Below, one piece after another: positions 45,903 through 55,510 of a stretch of 64,000 nt of DNA. Under the pieces are notes generated by a model that did no database searches, was not told the origin of the DNA, and saw only the letters and a list, made by a program, of their open reading frames with translations. Source of the stretch: Obesumbacterium proteus (lineage in GTDB: Bacteria > Pseudomonadota > Gammaproteobacteria > Enterobacterales > Enterobacteriaceae); assembly GCF_001586165.1 (NCBI RefSeq), contig NZ_CP014608.1, positions 2,170,001 to 2,234,000 of the forward strand, given 5' to 3'. A program made the translations under genes and the position numbers. How positions within the stretch are numbered: the first letter of the stretch is position 1; every line of letters begins with the position of its first letter.

Positions 45903-47707
45903 TGTGGCACGATCGTTTAACTGGTAGGCAACATGCACATCTTCCGCAACGGATTGATCACGGGCGTTACTCAATCGAGGCTTCCCCTCTGACGCTAAAT
46001 GGACATACACCGAATTTTTTCGGATTGCTGGTCAGCGACGGCGGAGCAAATTGTCGGCTGGACGATACGCTGCATAACTTCATTCAGCCTCCGCCCGGCC
46101 ATGAAGAGGAAACCCGGCTGCTGGAGGAAGCCATCACCACGATCGGTGCCGCAGTTGATGATGACATCAGTGTGCTATCGCCGCTGATGCCAGCAGCTAT
46201 TGTCGATAATCAAAGCCTTTTGCTACCTTTCGAACGTGCACTGCTGGAGGTGATACAAAAAGGACATTTACAGCATATATCACAGCGGCCGCGGCTGGAT
46301 TTACGTTATGACGATGAGGTGGCCGACGTTGCCCGCGTGCGTCGTCTGGCAAAGGGTGCACTGGTACATCTGGCGTCACACTCCGAATGCTGGCAGCGTC
46401 AGACACTCGGCGGCGTGGTACCCAAGCAGATACTGGCACAGTTTAGCGAAGATGATTTCAATATCTACGAGAATCGGGTTTATGCGCGATTACTGGATAA
46501 GATCGAACGTCATTTGTATCACCGGCTGCGCACTTTGAGAAGCCTGCAATCTACTCTTGCCCAAGCACTGGACTTCTATCAATCTCAGGAGGTGAATTAC
46601 CGCCTGCGCAATGCTATTTGTCAGTTGTGGGGGATGACTTACGATGAGGATGCGACTGATGGCGCATCTCGGCAGCTCAACGCCACATTGGCGACGCTGG
46701 AGCAAATTTTCCGCATCATTTCCGGTCTGCGACAAAGCGGCCTCTATCTGCGGGTAAGTCGTACTGCGCAAGTGACAGGTGGAGTTCATATGACGAATAT
46801 TTTAAGTCACGATCCTCACTATGGTCATTTGCCTTTACTATGGGCACAGTTGGCTGACGGGGCTCAGCCCGAAAATTTGCCTCAACAACGCCTCAGAGTG
46901 AACCAGAGCCTGGCAGCTGCGTATAGCAGCTATGCCGGGTTGGTGTTACGCCATGCGTTGCAGCCCTGGTTACACGGTAAGAGTGAAGGAAGCTGGGCTG
47001 GTCGCACTCTGCGACTTCGCCAGCAAGGCATGGAATGGCTGCTGAGCTGTGATTCCAATGACAGTGCCAGTGAAGAGACGCTGTTGTCTCTGGTGCCATT
47101 TCTGAACCACCAGCAGGTAGCGGTAGACCTACCGGAAAATCGGTATATCGCCTGGCCTTGCGTGGGGCATTTACAGCAGGCATTACCTGATAAAGAGGGC
47201 TGGATTCGGCTTTCACCTTTAGATATGTACTGTGTAGAGCGTTTTGGCTTACTGATAGATAAAATTCTTAGCCGGGAATTATTGCGAAACTTTGCCCGTC
47301 CGGTTATCCGTATTCCCCGGTGCGTATTACCACTTGCTACAAAACTGTCTTCACTGACAGTTGATCAACAGTTAAATCAGATAACACTGCATGGGGATCT
47401 GACTAAAGCTGAGCTGGAACAATTAACCTCTCATTTAATCAACAACAATGCTAGCACACAGGCAGAGGAAATTACGCTGCGATACCGGGAATGGCGAGCA
47501 TTGCAACAGTGCCCTGTCTGCGACCATACAACCGAACTGGTTTATCAATATCCCGGTGGATTTAAAACCCTCTGTAAAAACTGCAATACCGCTCGTTATT
47601 TCAGCCAGCATGAAAATGCACACTTTTTTGAACAAACCAGAACAGTAGAAAGAGAAAGTAAAACCTTCCTGGCTCAGGGGCGGAGAGTTTTTAACTTTCA
47701 GTTTTAG
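45902..47707 (+). CDS. McrB-partner protein with zinc ribbon (DUF2357-like?)
   Basis: A 601-residue protein overlapping the AAA+ gene by 1 bp. The central part DFNIYENRVYARLLDKIERHL followed by a helical stretch resembles DUF2357 proteins, which are usual partners of McrB-like ATPases. Near residues 537-561 is a CxxC...CxxC zinc ribbon (CPVCDH, CKNCNT). I cannot see a clear PD-(D/E)XK nuclease motif, so whether it cuts DNA is open. It is the last gene of the operon. Confidence 0.6.
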   Translation: MWHDRLTGRQHAHLPQRIDHGRYSIEASPLTLNGHTPNFFGLLVSDGGANCRLDDTLHNFIQPPPGHEEETRLLEEAITTIGAAVDDDISVLSPLMPAAIVDNQSLLLPFERALLEVIQKGHLQHISQRPRLDLRYDDEVADVARVRRLAKGALVHLASHSECWQRQTLGGVVPKQILAQFSEDDFNIYENRVYARLLDKIERHLYHRLRTLRSLQSTLAQALDFYQSQEVNYRLRNAICQLWGMTYDEDATDGASRQLNATLATLEQIFRIISGLRQSGLYLRVSRTAQVTGGVHMTNILSHDPHYGHLPLLWAQLADGAQPENLPQQRLRVNQSLAAAYSSYAGLVLRHALQPWLHGKSEGSWAGRTLRLRQQGMEWLLSCDSNDSASEETLLSLVPFLNHQQVAVDLPENRYIAWPCVGHLQQALPDKEGWIRLSPLDMYCVERFGLLIDKILSRELLRNFARPVIRIPRCVLPLATKLSSLTVDQQLNQITLHGDLTKAELEQLTSHLINNNASTQAEEITLRYREWRALQQCPVCDHTTELVYQYPGGFKTLCKNCNTARYFSQHENAHFFEQTRTVERESKTFLAQGRRVFNFQF

Positions 47708-48645
47708 CAGGGTTTTTACGACTCGCTGCATTTTTAAAGAGTTAAGAATAATGAAACTTCAGGGCATCTTTTATATATCGGTATTACGCAAATCAGTAGT
47801 TTCGGTTGCGCGTTTTGTATACATACCGGCAAGTGTCCAATCACAGTGAATAGCCAAAATCGCCGGGAGCACGTTCGGTCAGCCTGCGGACATGGTTTTT
47901 ATCACGTGTTTTAAGGATAGTTTTCTGCATCAGACGTCGTTCGGTACAAGGTATTGGTGCTATGTCGGCATCGCTCAGTCCAGTTGGTGATAGGGTTGGT
48001 TTGGCGATTGATCAGATCGCACAATTCGGACTGAGTTCCCTCAAAGGGATTGACCTGTTCAGGGCCCGTAATTTACCTGTCGCGCGCTTGAACAATGGCG
48101 CTTTGAGCTAGTGTCGAGTTGCGCTTAATCCAGCCGGGCAAGCCAACGCAGAGCGGTAGACTGTAAACTGCGTTCAATACGGAGACAGCCCGCACCATGT
48201 AGTAATTGATGCCGGAACGAGACAATTTAAGAACAAACCGCCCCCGGTTAACAGGATCGTCTCGTCCGGCAGGAATGCATGCTAACACCTATATGAAGTT
48301 CCTGTCAGTCCTCGACTCAACCACCAAATCTACTTTTCACCTCTGCGGCGTAAGAGGGGATCTTTCAGACACTGGTGCGTCAGATAGCGGGAAGCTGTTC
48401 AAAAATAAATGCAATGGACATTATTGCTGCAATAACATCCACTTGCTTCGATGGCGATCTAAGAGCTGTTTTACGCGGAGGAATAACTTCCAATTGGCAG
48501 AAACTTGATATAGTTCTACAAATGAGTGTTATGGATAATTGCTCCGCAATAAAAACTTGAAGCCTTAAAGCAAGGGAATAAAGTACTAATGCTGCAGATT
48601 TTAGGTGGCAGCCACTGATATTTCATGATTTAAGTGGGGAAAGGC
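47708..48645. other. Non-coding scrap region with an IS3 orfB fragment
   Basis: About 940 bp with no convincing gene. Positions about 48075-48170 match part of IS3 orfB (shared run TAATCCAGCCGGGCAAGCCAA, close to TTATCCAGCCGGGCAAGCCAA of the intact copy). Thus remnants of the same IS family lie on both sides of the eight-gene defence block. A 62-nt stem-loop follows at 48210. The rest shows nothing I recognise. Confidence 0.65.
48210..48271. repeat. 62-nt imperfect palindrome with internal hairpin
   Basis: Outer arms TGCCGGAACGAGAC (48210-48223) and GTCTCGTCCGGCA (48259-48271) pair with one bulged A. Inside lies a second hairpin AACCG/CGGTT (48236-48248). It lies in non-coding DNA next to an IS remnant and could be an IS end, a recombination site or a terminator relic. 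Confidence 0.55.
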
Positions 48646-49299
48646 ATGGAGTTGACAAAGGAATCTGCATATCAAGCGATTGCAGAGTTTTTTACTGAAA
48701 AGCCGTTTGTTTTATTTGGCACAGGAACGTCATGTGCACTTGATCTAAATTTTGGGATGCCAGCACTAGAGCGTCACCTTCGAGACGAGCTGAACAGTGG
48801 CATGACAGATGCTCAGACACAACAATGGCAGCAAGTTGTATCTGCACTCGATGTGGGTAGCCATGATTTTGAATCCTCTATGGACTTCATAAAGGACGAG
48901 GCACTGACCACTCGAATAGTTGAACTAACTGCCAACTTTGTTGCTTATCACGACAACGTTCACGCTCATCAAATCATTTCAGGATTACGTGATTGGCCCG
49001 CTGGTTCATTACTGAAAAAGCTCGTAGAGACACTGCCCCAGGCCGATAAACAACTTCACGTCGCAACGCCCAATTACGATTTATTAGCTGAGTACGCCTT
49101 TGTTCGACACAAGATTCCATATATTACGGGGTTTTACGGGGGCTTTCTTCAACGTTATGATTGGAATGAAGCGAAAAAGTCAGTTCAATCTATTCATAAA
49201 GGTTTAGGCAAGCCGAGACAACTACCAAGAATCGTTGAATGCAAACATGTTCGATTACACAAACCACATGGCTCGTTAAATGAATCGCCACAGGTTTAA
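48646..49299 (+). pseudogene. SIR2-domain protein, truncated by an IS3-family fragment
   Basis: The 217 codons encode the front of a SIR2-like domain: VLFGTGTSCALD (nucleotide-binding GxGxS), HVATPNYDLLAEYAF (the NYD block) and VRLHKPHGSLN (catalytic-type His). SIR2 domains in defence systems degrade NAD+. After HGSLN the sequence runs into IS DNA at about 49295 and the frame ends NESPQV, so the effector is cut short and the C-terminal part is missing. ATG 48646 is preferred over GTG 48634 because of the GGGGAAAGG site. Confidence 0.82.
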
Positions 49300-49345
49300 C
49301 AGACACCTCAGAGTCATTTAAAATGACTGGAAAAATGAGGTGCTC

Positions 49346-49555
49346 ATGAGCAGTAAGCGTTATCCCGAAGAGTTCAAAATTGAAGCGCTCAAACAGGTTG
49401 TTGGTCGTGGCCATTCTGTTTCCAGCGTTGCAACACGTCTCGATATCACTACCCACAGTCTCTACGCCTGGATAAAGAAGTACGGGCCGGACTCTTCCAT
49501 CAACAAAGAACAGTCAGATGCTCAGGCCGAGACCCGCTTTCATCTGTTAATCTAA
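49346..49555 (+). pseudogene. IS3-family orfA fragment
   Basis: The frame gives MSSKRYPEEFKIEALKQVV and the HTH VATRLDITTHSLYAWIKKYG of an IS3-family OrfA, then leaves the family after QAET and ends early. No orfB follows. The IS left end should be near 49295, where it interrupts the SIR2 gene. It is a different IS from the one at 52504. Confidence 0.85.
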
Positions 49556-49807
49556 ACATGCATGATGATAATGGATGATATTTATCTTTTATGATGTTTT
49601 TGAGTGGTTTTTTATTTTTTTTCAAAGCATTTTCCCTGTAAGTATTGAATTACAATTCATTTGTTTTAGTCGATTTCTATTGGAGTATATATTCAAGTTG
49701 ATGATTACTCATGATGTTTTATGGCTAATTCGGATTTTTGTTTTCTGATATTAATAATATACCAATGCTTTGCTAAGTAATATATTTAAATTGCAACGTT
49801 ATACCCG

Positions 49808-51619
49808 TTATTTACGAGGGTTGCTATCATCACATCCAATAATATAGAATTCAGCTCCGGATGATTTTATAGCTGTTTCAGCGCTTATTAATAATACATC
49901 TAGTTGTTTTCTGATATTAGAGCTTGAACCGTTATTGTAAATGCTTTTTCTTGTATGTGGTTGAACTACTATCACCCGTGTTCTTATGTTACTGTCGATA
50001 TTAATCTTTTCAAGAAATTCAATAAATTTAGAAGATTCAATTGGTACGTTGTTATTCCAGCAGTATTTCTTTTCAGATGAGTTTATTCTATCATTTAGGG
50101 CTAAAATAAGATTCTTACGATTAGTATATCGGAGGTTTTTAATTGCCTGATTTAGAACGATATCATGTGCACCAACAGATATTCTTCTGTTTTCACTTTT
50201 TGTGCCAGCAGCTTTTACATGTATCATTGATATATAAGTGTAGCTGCCGAAGGTGTTCACATGTATGAAATCGGCTTTTTCTCCAGCACCATCATCGCAA
50301 TATAACCATCCGGTAGGTTTTTCAGTAGTAATAAAGTTATCTTTGCCATCCCATAATCCAGACCATCTGTTTTTTACCCAGCAAAAAAGAGAGTTTTTAT
50401 TACCAATATGTTCTAATGCAACTTTCTTTTGTGACGCTTCCGGTTTTTCTTGGTGTATGGAAAATTTTTCGAAATCAGCCCAAATAAAATTATCATAAAC
50501 AACATCACGATAATCTGTTTTAAAAACCCTGCCATTAACAATTGCATGCCCTGATTCATACCAGCATTTTATCAGTTCTGGATATTTAAAAACTCGCGTG
50601 AAGAAATCTATTTCCTTTTTTTTGCCTTTCTTAGGAAGTGCAGAAGTAATGAACTCAACCGAATAATCTTTAATTAAGGCCTCAGCTTGAACTTCACCTA
50701 ACTCTTGATCGTTTTGATATACATTTATACTTATCTTATGAGAACTTATCGTATCATTAATGATGAAAGAATAACTATTATGTAATTCCTTTAACAACTC
50801 ATGTTTTATTCTACTGTCATCATTCTGATAAAATTCATAATCTATAAAGCTCAAGTCATAAAGGGACTTAACTTCTTTCATGTCTGAAATAGGAGTGGCT
50901 AAAATGCTTATCGGACTATCAACAACATCAACATTTTTTTCAATCTTATCTAATATTTCTACTACACGGTTTTCAAAGGTATTCCAGTCCTTACAAGGCC
51001 CTCTCCATAAAGACGACTTGAAAGGATTTATACCCGTAGTACGTCCACTATCATCTAACTCCGTCCTTACCGCAGACATAGTAAACGATTGATCTTCTAG
51101 AGGATCAAGTGTATCAGCTACACTATCTCCACCTAACACTTTCGAATCAGCTTTAAAACTATTCTTACCGTGTATGCCTAGCAACCAAAGCATTCGTACT
51201 TTATCTTCATTGATAAAGAGATAGTTGAGGTACTTCATTTCTACAACTTTAAGATTTGGTAATCTTGCAGAAAAAAAATAACTTCTGACTTCATCTTTCA
51301 TACCTTTCTCGGAAAAATAAAAAGCATATGAATTGTTCAAGCAGAAAGAAACAAAAACATGGTTTTCTATATCATTTAAGTTTGAACCTTTAAACCAGCT
51401 AGGTGATTTTATAACTTCATATGGTGTATAATGAATTATAGATTCTCCAGCATTATCATTACTTGTTGCAAAAACTGTAATTTGCTGGTTCCCCCTTTCT
51501 TCATTTTTGATTATATCAAGGATGATATTGTGAATTTCTTCTGGTTTATCTTTGCTGGCATTCACTCCGAGCAAAATCGAAAGGAATGGAGTAATGTTAT
51601 ATTTATCAATTGATACCAT
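49808..51619 (-). CDS. Large hypothetical protein with PD-(D/E)XK-like motif
   Basis: I do not recognise a named family for this intact 603-residue frame. Near residues 445-470 it has CDDGAGEKADFIHV followed by YISMIHVKAAG; an acidic-AD motif and then hhH-K is a common form of PD-(D/E)XK nuclease core in phage-defence proteins. The gene is clearly more AT-rich than its neighbours, as often in defence genes. It has no close upstream partner (about 240 bp gap) and begins ATGGTATCAATTGATAAA. Possible stand-alone restriction-like nuclease; function is inferred only from the motif. Confidence 0.6.
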   Translation of the reverse strand: MVSIDKYNITPFLSILLGVNASKDKPEEIHNIILDIIKNEERGNQQITVFATSNDNAGESIIHYTPYEVIKSPSWFKGSNLNDIENHVFVSFCLNNSYAFYFSEKGMKDEVRSYFFSARLPNLKVVEMKYLNYLFINEDKVRMLWLLGIHGKNSFKADSKVLGGDSVADTLDPLEDQSFTMSAVRTELDDSGRTTGINPFKSSLWRGPCKDWNTFENRVVEILDKIEKNVDVVDSPISILATPISDMKEVKSLYDLSFIDYEFYQNDDSRIKHELLKELHNSYSFIINDTISSHKISINVYQNDQELGEVQAEALIKDYSVEFITSALPKKGKKKEIDFFTRVFKYPELIKCWYESGHAIVNGRVFKTDYRDVVYDNFIWADFEKFSIHQEKPEASQKKVALEHIGNKNSLFCWVKNRWSGLWDGKDNFITTEKPTGWLYCDDGAGEKADFIHVNTFGSYTYISMIHVKAAGTKSENRRISVGAHDIVLNQAIKNLRYTNRKNLILALNDRINSSEKKYCWNNNVPIESSKFIEFLEKINIDSNIRTRVIVVQPHTRKSIYNNGSSSNIRKQLDVLLISAETAIKSSGAEFYIIGCDDSNPRK

Positions 51620-51861
51620 AGGAATAATCCCATAAATATTTTTTTACATGTTCGCACTTTTTGCCTTTCTTGCAAGTGCCGGTTGTTAGAAAGTTTGACT
51701 TGCATCACATTTATTGATTTACAGAAATGTATTTCTGTAACCACTATCTTTGGGGTTGATTTAAAAAATGTATTGAATTTCTGTATGTTAGGATGAAGTA
51801 GTTTCAAAAATACCTATATTTTTTGCTCATTTTCAATGTGTGTATCGCCAATTATTTCAAC

Positions 51862-52503
51862 TTAACAATAGTGTTTAAGTTCCAACTGCTCCAGGTCGGC
51901 AAGTGTATAAATGCGAAAAACGTTTCGGTGACGCGCTTCCAATTGAATGTGTTGATGGTTAATGATGACATGTCTGATGCTATCAAACAGCCGTTCAAGG
52001 CCGCGCTTTTTCTGCGGATCCGGCACAATATAAAAAATGTAAATCCAGTCTTTACGGGTCCGGGCCAGTAAATGGCTGGCGATGATTGACTGGTATCGGG
52101 CTTTGGTTTTCAGACGGCGCTCAGTCTCAATGGCGATCACGGTGCCGCCGGGCAGGGTAATCAGTCCGTCCGGGCGGTGGCTGGTCTGGTAACGACTGAG
52201 GAAGGTTGTGCGATCGCCATTTATCCACCCGGATGCGCCTTTTTGCTCAAGGATGATCCGGGCTGCCTGATTATCAAGGTGGTGCTCCAGCGTCCAGCCG
52301 GTGATTTTTGAAGGCTCAAACCGCGCCGGGAAAAGCGCATCGTCTGGTGTTAATACAACGGCCAGTCCGTCACTGGTTATGCCCCATAATGAAATTTTCA
52401 TCGTCCGCGATATCAAGATGTGCTTGTGGATTAAGCCCATGCCCTCGACTTTTGAAAGCAGGGAATACAGTGATTTATGATCTCGGAATCCGAACAGCAG
52501 CAT
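51862..52503 (-). pseudogene. MobC-like / replication-relaxation family protein, 5' end cut by IS3
   Basis: The 213 codons begin directly at the IS3 boundary (52503/52504), so the real N-terminus is lost. The remaining part has a winged-helix region (LYSLLSKVEGMGLIHKHIL) and HRPDGLITLPGGTVIAIETE, the nuclease-fold-like block of plasmid MobC (CloDF13-type) proteins. These help relaxase action in plasmid mobilisation. It indicates that part of the island came from a mobilisable plasmid. Confidence 0.7.
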
Positions 52504-52574
52504 TGACCTGCTCCCCGTTGATTAATACACCGCGATGTTAGTAATGTCTTCATAAGCCACATGAGGACATCCCC

Positions 52575-52838
52575 ATGAAGAAGCGTTTTTCCGACGAACA
52601 GATCATCAGTATTCTCCGCGAGGCCGAAGCCGGGGTTTCTGCCCGTGAGCTCTGCCGTAAGCACGCCATTTCCGACGCCACCTTTTACACCTGGCGTAAG
52701 AAGTATGGCGGTATGGAGGTGCCCGAGGTTAAGCGCCTGAAGTCGCTTGAGGAAGAGAACGCCAGACTCAAGAAGCTACTTGCCGAAGCCATGCTGGATA
52801 AGGAGGCACTTCAGGTGGCTCTGGGGCGAAAGTACTGA
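52575..52838 (+). CDS. IS3-family transposase OrfA
   Basis: An 87-residue HTH protein: KKRFSDEQIISILREAEAGV, YTWRKKYGGMEVPEVKRLKS and a leucine-zipper stretch EEENARLKKLLAEAMLDKEAL. It binds the IS ends and, by -1 frameshift with orfB, forms the OrfAB transposase. Confidence 0.93.
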   Translation: MKKRFSDEQIISILREAEAGVSARELCRKHAISDATFYTWRKKYGGMEVPEVKRLKSLEEENARLKKLLAEAMLDKEALQVALGRKY

Positions 52839-52870
52839 CGACAGACCAGAAGCGGGAAGCCGTTGAGTTT

Positions 52871-53695
52871 ATGTGTGATGCGACCGGTCTGTCGCAACGT
52901 CGTGCCTGCAGGCTTACAGGTTTGTCCCTGTCGACCTGCCGCTATGAGGCTCAGCGTCCGGCGGCTGATGCGCATTTATCAGGGCGCATCACTGAGCTGG
53001 CACTGGAGCGCAGGCGTTTTGGCTACCGACGCATCTGGCAGTTACTGCGCCGTGAAGGCCTTCATGTTAATCACAAGCGCGTGTACCGTCTTTACCACCT
53101 TAACGGGCTGGGCGTAAAACGCAGACGACGTCGTAAAGGGCTGGCAACAGAACGTCTGCCGCTGCTCCGCCCGGAGGCGCCCAACCTGACCTGGTCGATG
53201 GATTTTGTCATGGACGCGCTGGCCACCGGTCGCAGGATCAAGTGCCTGACCTGCGTGGACGACTTCACGAAGGAGTGTCTGACAATTACCACCGCATTCG
53301 GGATTTCAGGCGTTCAGGTCACGCGAATTCTGGACAGCATTGCACTGTTTCGCGGCTATCCGGCGACGATAAGAACTGACCAGGGGCCGGAGTTTACCTG
53401 CAGAGCACTTGACCAGTGGGCTTATGAGCATGGGGTGGAGCTGCGGCTTATCCAGCCGGGCAAGCCAACACAGAACGGATTTATTGAAAGTTTTAACGGA
53501 CGATTCAGGGATGAGTGCCTCAATGAGCACTGGTTCAGCGATATCGTTCACGCGAGGAAAACGATTAATGACTGGCGGCAGGATTATAACGAGTGTCGTC
53601 CACATTCATCGCTGAACTACCAGACTCCGGCTGAATTTGCGGCGGGCTGGCGAAACGGGAAATATGAAGAAAAACCAACCGACATTACTAACTGA
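52871..53695 (+). CDS. IS3-family transposase OrfB
   Basis: The 274-residue catalytic part has an HTH_21 region (GRITELALERRRFGYRRIWQ) and the DDE residues in SMDFVMDAL, TIRTDQGPEF and NGFIESFNGRFRDECL. In this subgroup translation normally enters from orfA through a -1 slip upstream of 52871. Intact, so the element may be active. Confidence 0.93.
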   Translation: MCDATGLSQRRACRLTGLSLSTCRYEAQRPAADAHLSGRITELALERRRFGYRRIWQLLRREGLHVNHKRVYRLYHLNGLGVKRRRRRKGLATERLPLLRPEAPNLTWSMDFVMDALATGRRIKCLTCVDDFTKECLTITTAFGISGVQVTRILDSIALFRGYPATIRTDQGPEFTCRALDQWAYEHGVELRLIQPGKPTQNGFIESFNGRFRDECLNEHWFSDIVHARKTINDWRQDYNECRPHSSLNYQTPAEFAAGWRNGKYEEKPTDITN

Positions 53696-53724
53696 AGGTT
53701 GTATCTAATCCTGGGGGCAGGTCA

Positions 53725-54114
53725 CCACTGTTCGTCCATTTCAGCGCAGACAATCACATCACTGCCCGGTTGTATGCGCGAGGTTACCGACTGCGGCCTG
53801 AGTTTTTTAAGTGACGTAAAACCGTGTTGAGGCCAACGCCCATAATGCGTGCACTGGCGCGACATCCGACGCCATTCATGGCCATATCAATGATTTTCTG
53901 GTGCGTACCGGGCTGAGAGGCGGTGTAAGTGAACTGTAGTTGCCATGTTTTACGGCAATGAGAGCAGAGATAGCGCTGATGTCCGGCAGTGCTTTTGCCG
54001 TTACGCACCACGCCTTCAGTAGCGGAGCAGGAAGGACATCTGATGGAAATGGAAGCCACGCAAGCACCTTAAAATCACCATCATACACTAAATCAGTAAG
54101 TTGGCAGCATTACC
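53725..54114 (-). mobile_element. IS1 fragment (insA plus start of insB)
   Basis: The IS1 end, GGTAATGCTGCCAACTTACT on the minus strand, is at 54114. insA is complete, but insB is cut at 53724 by the IS3 element after about 30 codons (KLRPQSVTSRIQPGSDVIVC). The other IS1 end is missing, so it cannot transpose alone. Confidence 0.92.
53784..54059 (-). CDS. insA: IS1 protein InsA
   Basis: The 91-residue InsA has the zinc finger CPSCSATEGVVRNGKS...CSHC and the HTH GCRASARIMGVGLNTVLRHL. InsA alone represses IS1 transposition; with insB truncated no InsAB' transposase can be made. Confidence 0.95.
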   Translation of the reverse strand: MASISIRCPSCSATEGVVRNGKSTAGHQRYLCSHCRKTWQLQFTYTASQPGTHQKIIDMAMNGVGCRASARIMGVGLNTVLRHLKNSGRSR

Positions 54115-54142
54115 AGAGACGGCATCTGATTAAAAAATAGCC

Positions 54143-54568
54143 TTAACGTACAATAATTTTCGATATCCAAACTGACCCCATATAACCCGGCGTCATTTTT
54201 TTCCTGACGGCTTCGCGCGTATCTTCCGGACTCAGTCCCGGGAAAACCGGTACCGTGGGGGTGTCTTCGGTAAAAAGGATCCGCTGACGGTCTTCCGCTG
54301 GCAGATTTTTCCAGGGAGTGTCGATGTCATACCCCAGCGTCACCAGAATATCCCGCAGATTCTGTCCGTGCCAGGCCGGGGGCCAGGAAGCAATAGCCCT
54401 TTCACGGATACTAAGTGAAGGATCGGGCACCATCAGTGTTTCAGTTACCTCATAGATATGGCCCAGACAATGGCAAGAAGGGCATGCCCCCTGCGGCGTG
54501 TTGGGAGAAAAATCCTCGGCATACAGCATCGGCTGTCCGGCAAGATAAGCGCCCGCCCGTGAGTACAT
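54143..54568 (-). pseudogene. UvrA-like ATPase fragment
   Basis: An internal piece of a UvrA-family protein: FSPNTPQGACPSCHCLGHIY is the zinc-finger region, followed by PDPSLSIRERAIASW and VRKKMTPGYMGS. It lacks both ATP-binding cassettes and is cut by IS1 on one side and by the IS3-family sequence on the other. It resembles the accessory UvrA homologues of about 840 residues carried by plasmids and islands, not the housekeeping UvrA. Confidence 0.8.
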
Positions 54569-55510
54569 AGACGGCAGGCGAGCTGTGTTACGCAGTCAGG
54601 TTCTGGAACTGCATAACATCAGCCATGGCTCTGCTGGCGCAAGAAGTATCGCCATCATGGCAACCCTGAGAGACTTCAAAATGGGACGCTGGCTTGCTGG
54701 CAGGCTCATGAAAGAACTGGGGCTGGTGAGTTGTCAGCAGCCTACCCACCGGTATAAACGTGGTGGTCATGAACACATCGTTATCCCGAATCACCTTGAG
54801 CGACAGTTCGCAGTGACAGAACCTACCAAGTGTGGTGTGGCGATGTGACGTATAGTGTGCCCGGAGTTCAGGGCGGGCATGGATGCTTAAATGAACCGCG
54901 AGTCTGTCTGGAATATTGAACCGGTAACTCACGATGAGAAACCCAACAATCCCACCGGGTGTGACGGTGGAGAACCTGAGCGGCAGTGACCTGCGGCATG
55001 CCCGCAGGGTGATGTAACCCGCTGACAACGGGGATTGAGGCGAGATCACTAAGCCGAGATGATCCTCAAGGTTAAGTACTGAAAGGCTGAAGAACATGAA
55101 CCCGTTAATCCGCCTCTGTGGGTTGAAAACGTCACCACGGCCTACGTGATCTGACAGGCCGTGCAGGAGGAACTGGCAGTGATACGTAAGCACTGCCGGT
55201 CGAAGGTGTTTTGACATGTATGCGAAACACCGGGGCAGCAGCGTCTATCACGCTTGCGTTGCTGACTTCTGCCAACTTGCGGCAAGCAAGGATAAAGAGT
55301 GCGACGGGCAGCCTCCTCAGTATGCCTGAGTCCAGGCAGGTAAACCGGGGAAGGTCAGCGACGGATGTTAAGGGGGCATGGCTCCGATGACGCGCTGGCT
55401 GGCGGAGCTTCCGTAGTAGTCCGCGATGGGGAAAGCCCATTACATGGCGAAGGGAAGCAGTTTGAATGTGTTTGCGACGTGAATTAACTGACCTAACGAG
55501 GTGAAGACCT

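Larger units (their letters stand above)
52504..53724 (+). mobile_element. Complete IS3-family element (IS407/IS1222-like), 1221 bp
   Basis: Inverted ends TGACCTGCTCCCC... at 52504 and ...GGGGGCAGGTCA ending at 53724 enclose two overlapping frames in the usual OrfA/OrfB layout. No matching target duplication is visible (CAT before, CCA after), so one flank may have been rearranged; on the left it cuts a MobC-like gene and on the right an IS1. Its degenerate relatives lie at 33746 and 48075. Confidence 0.9.

Noticed and set aside
48210..48271. Integron attC site
   Set aside because: The RYYYAAC/GTTRRRY ends expected for attC are not in the right places, and there are no cassettes or integron integrase.
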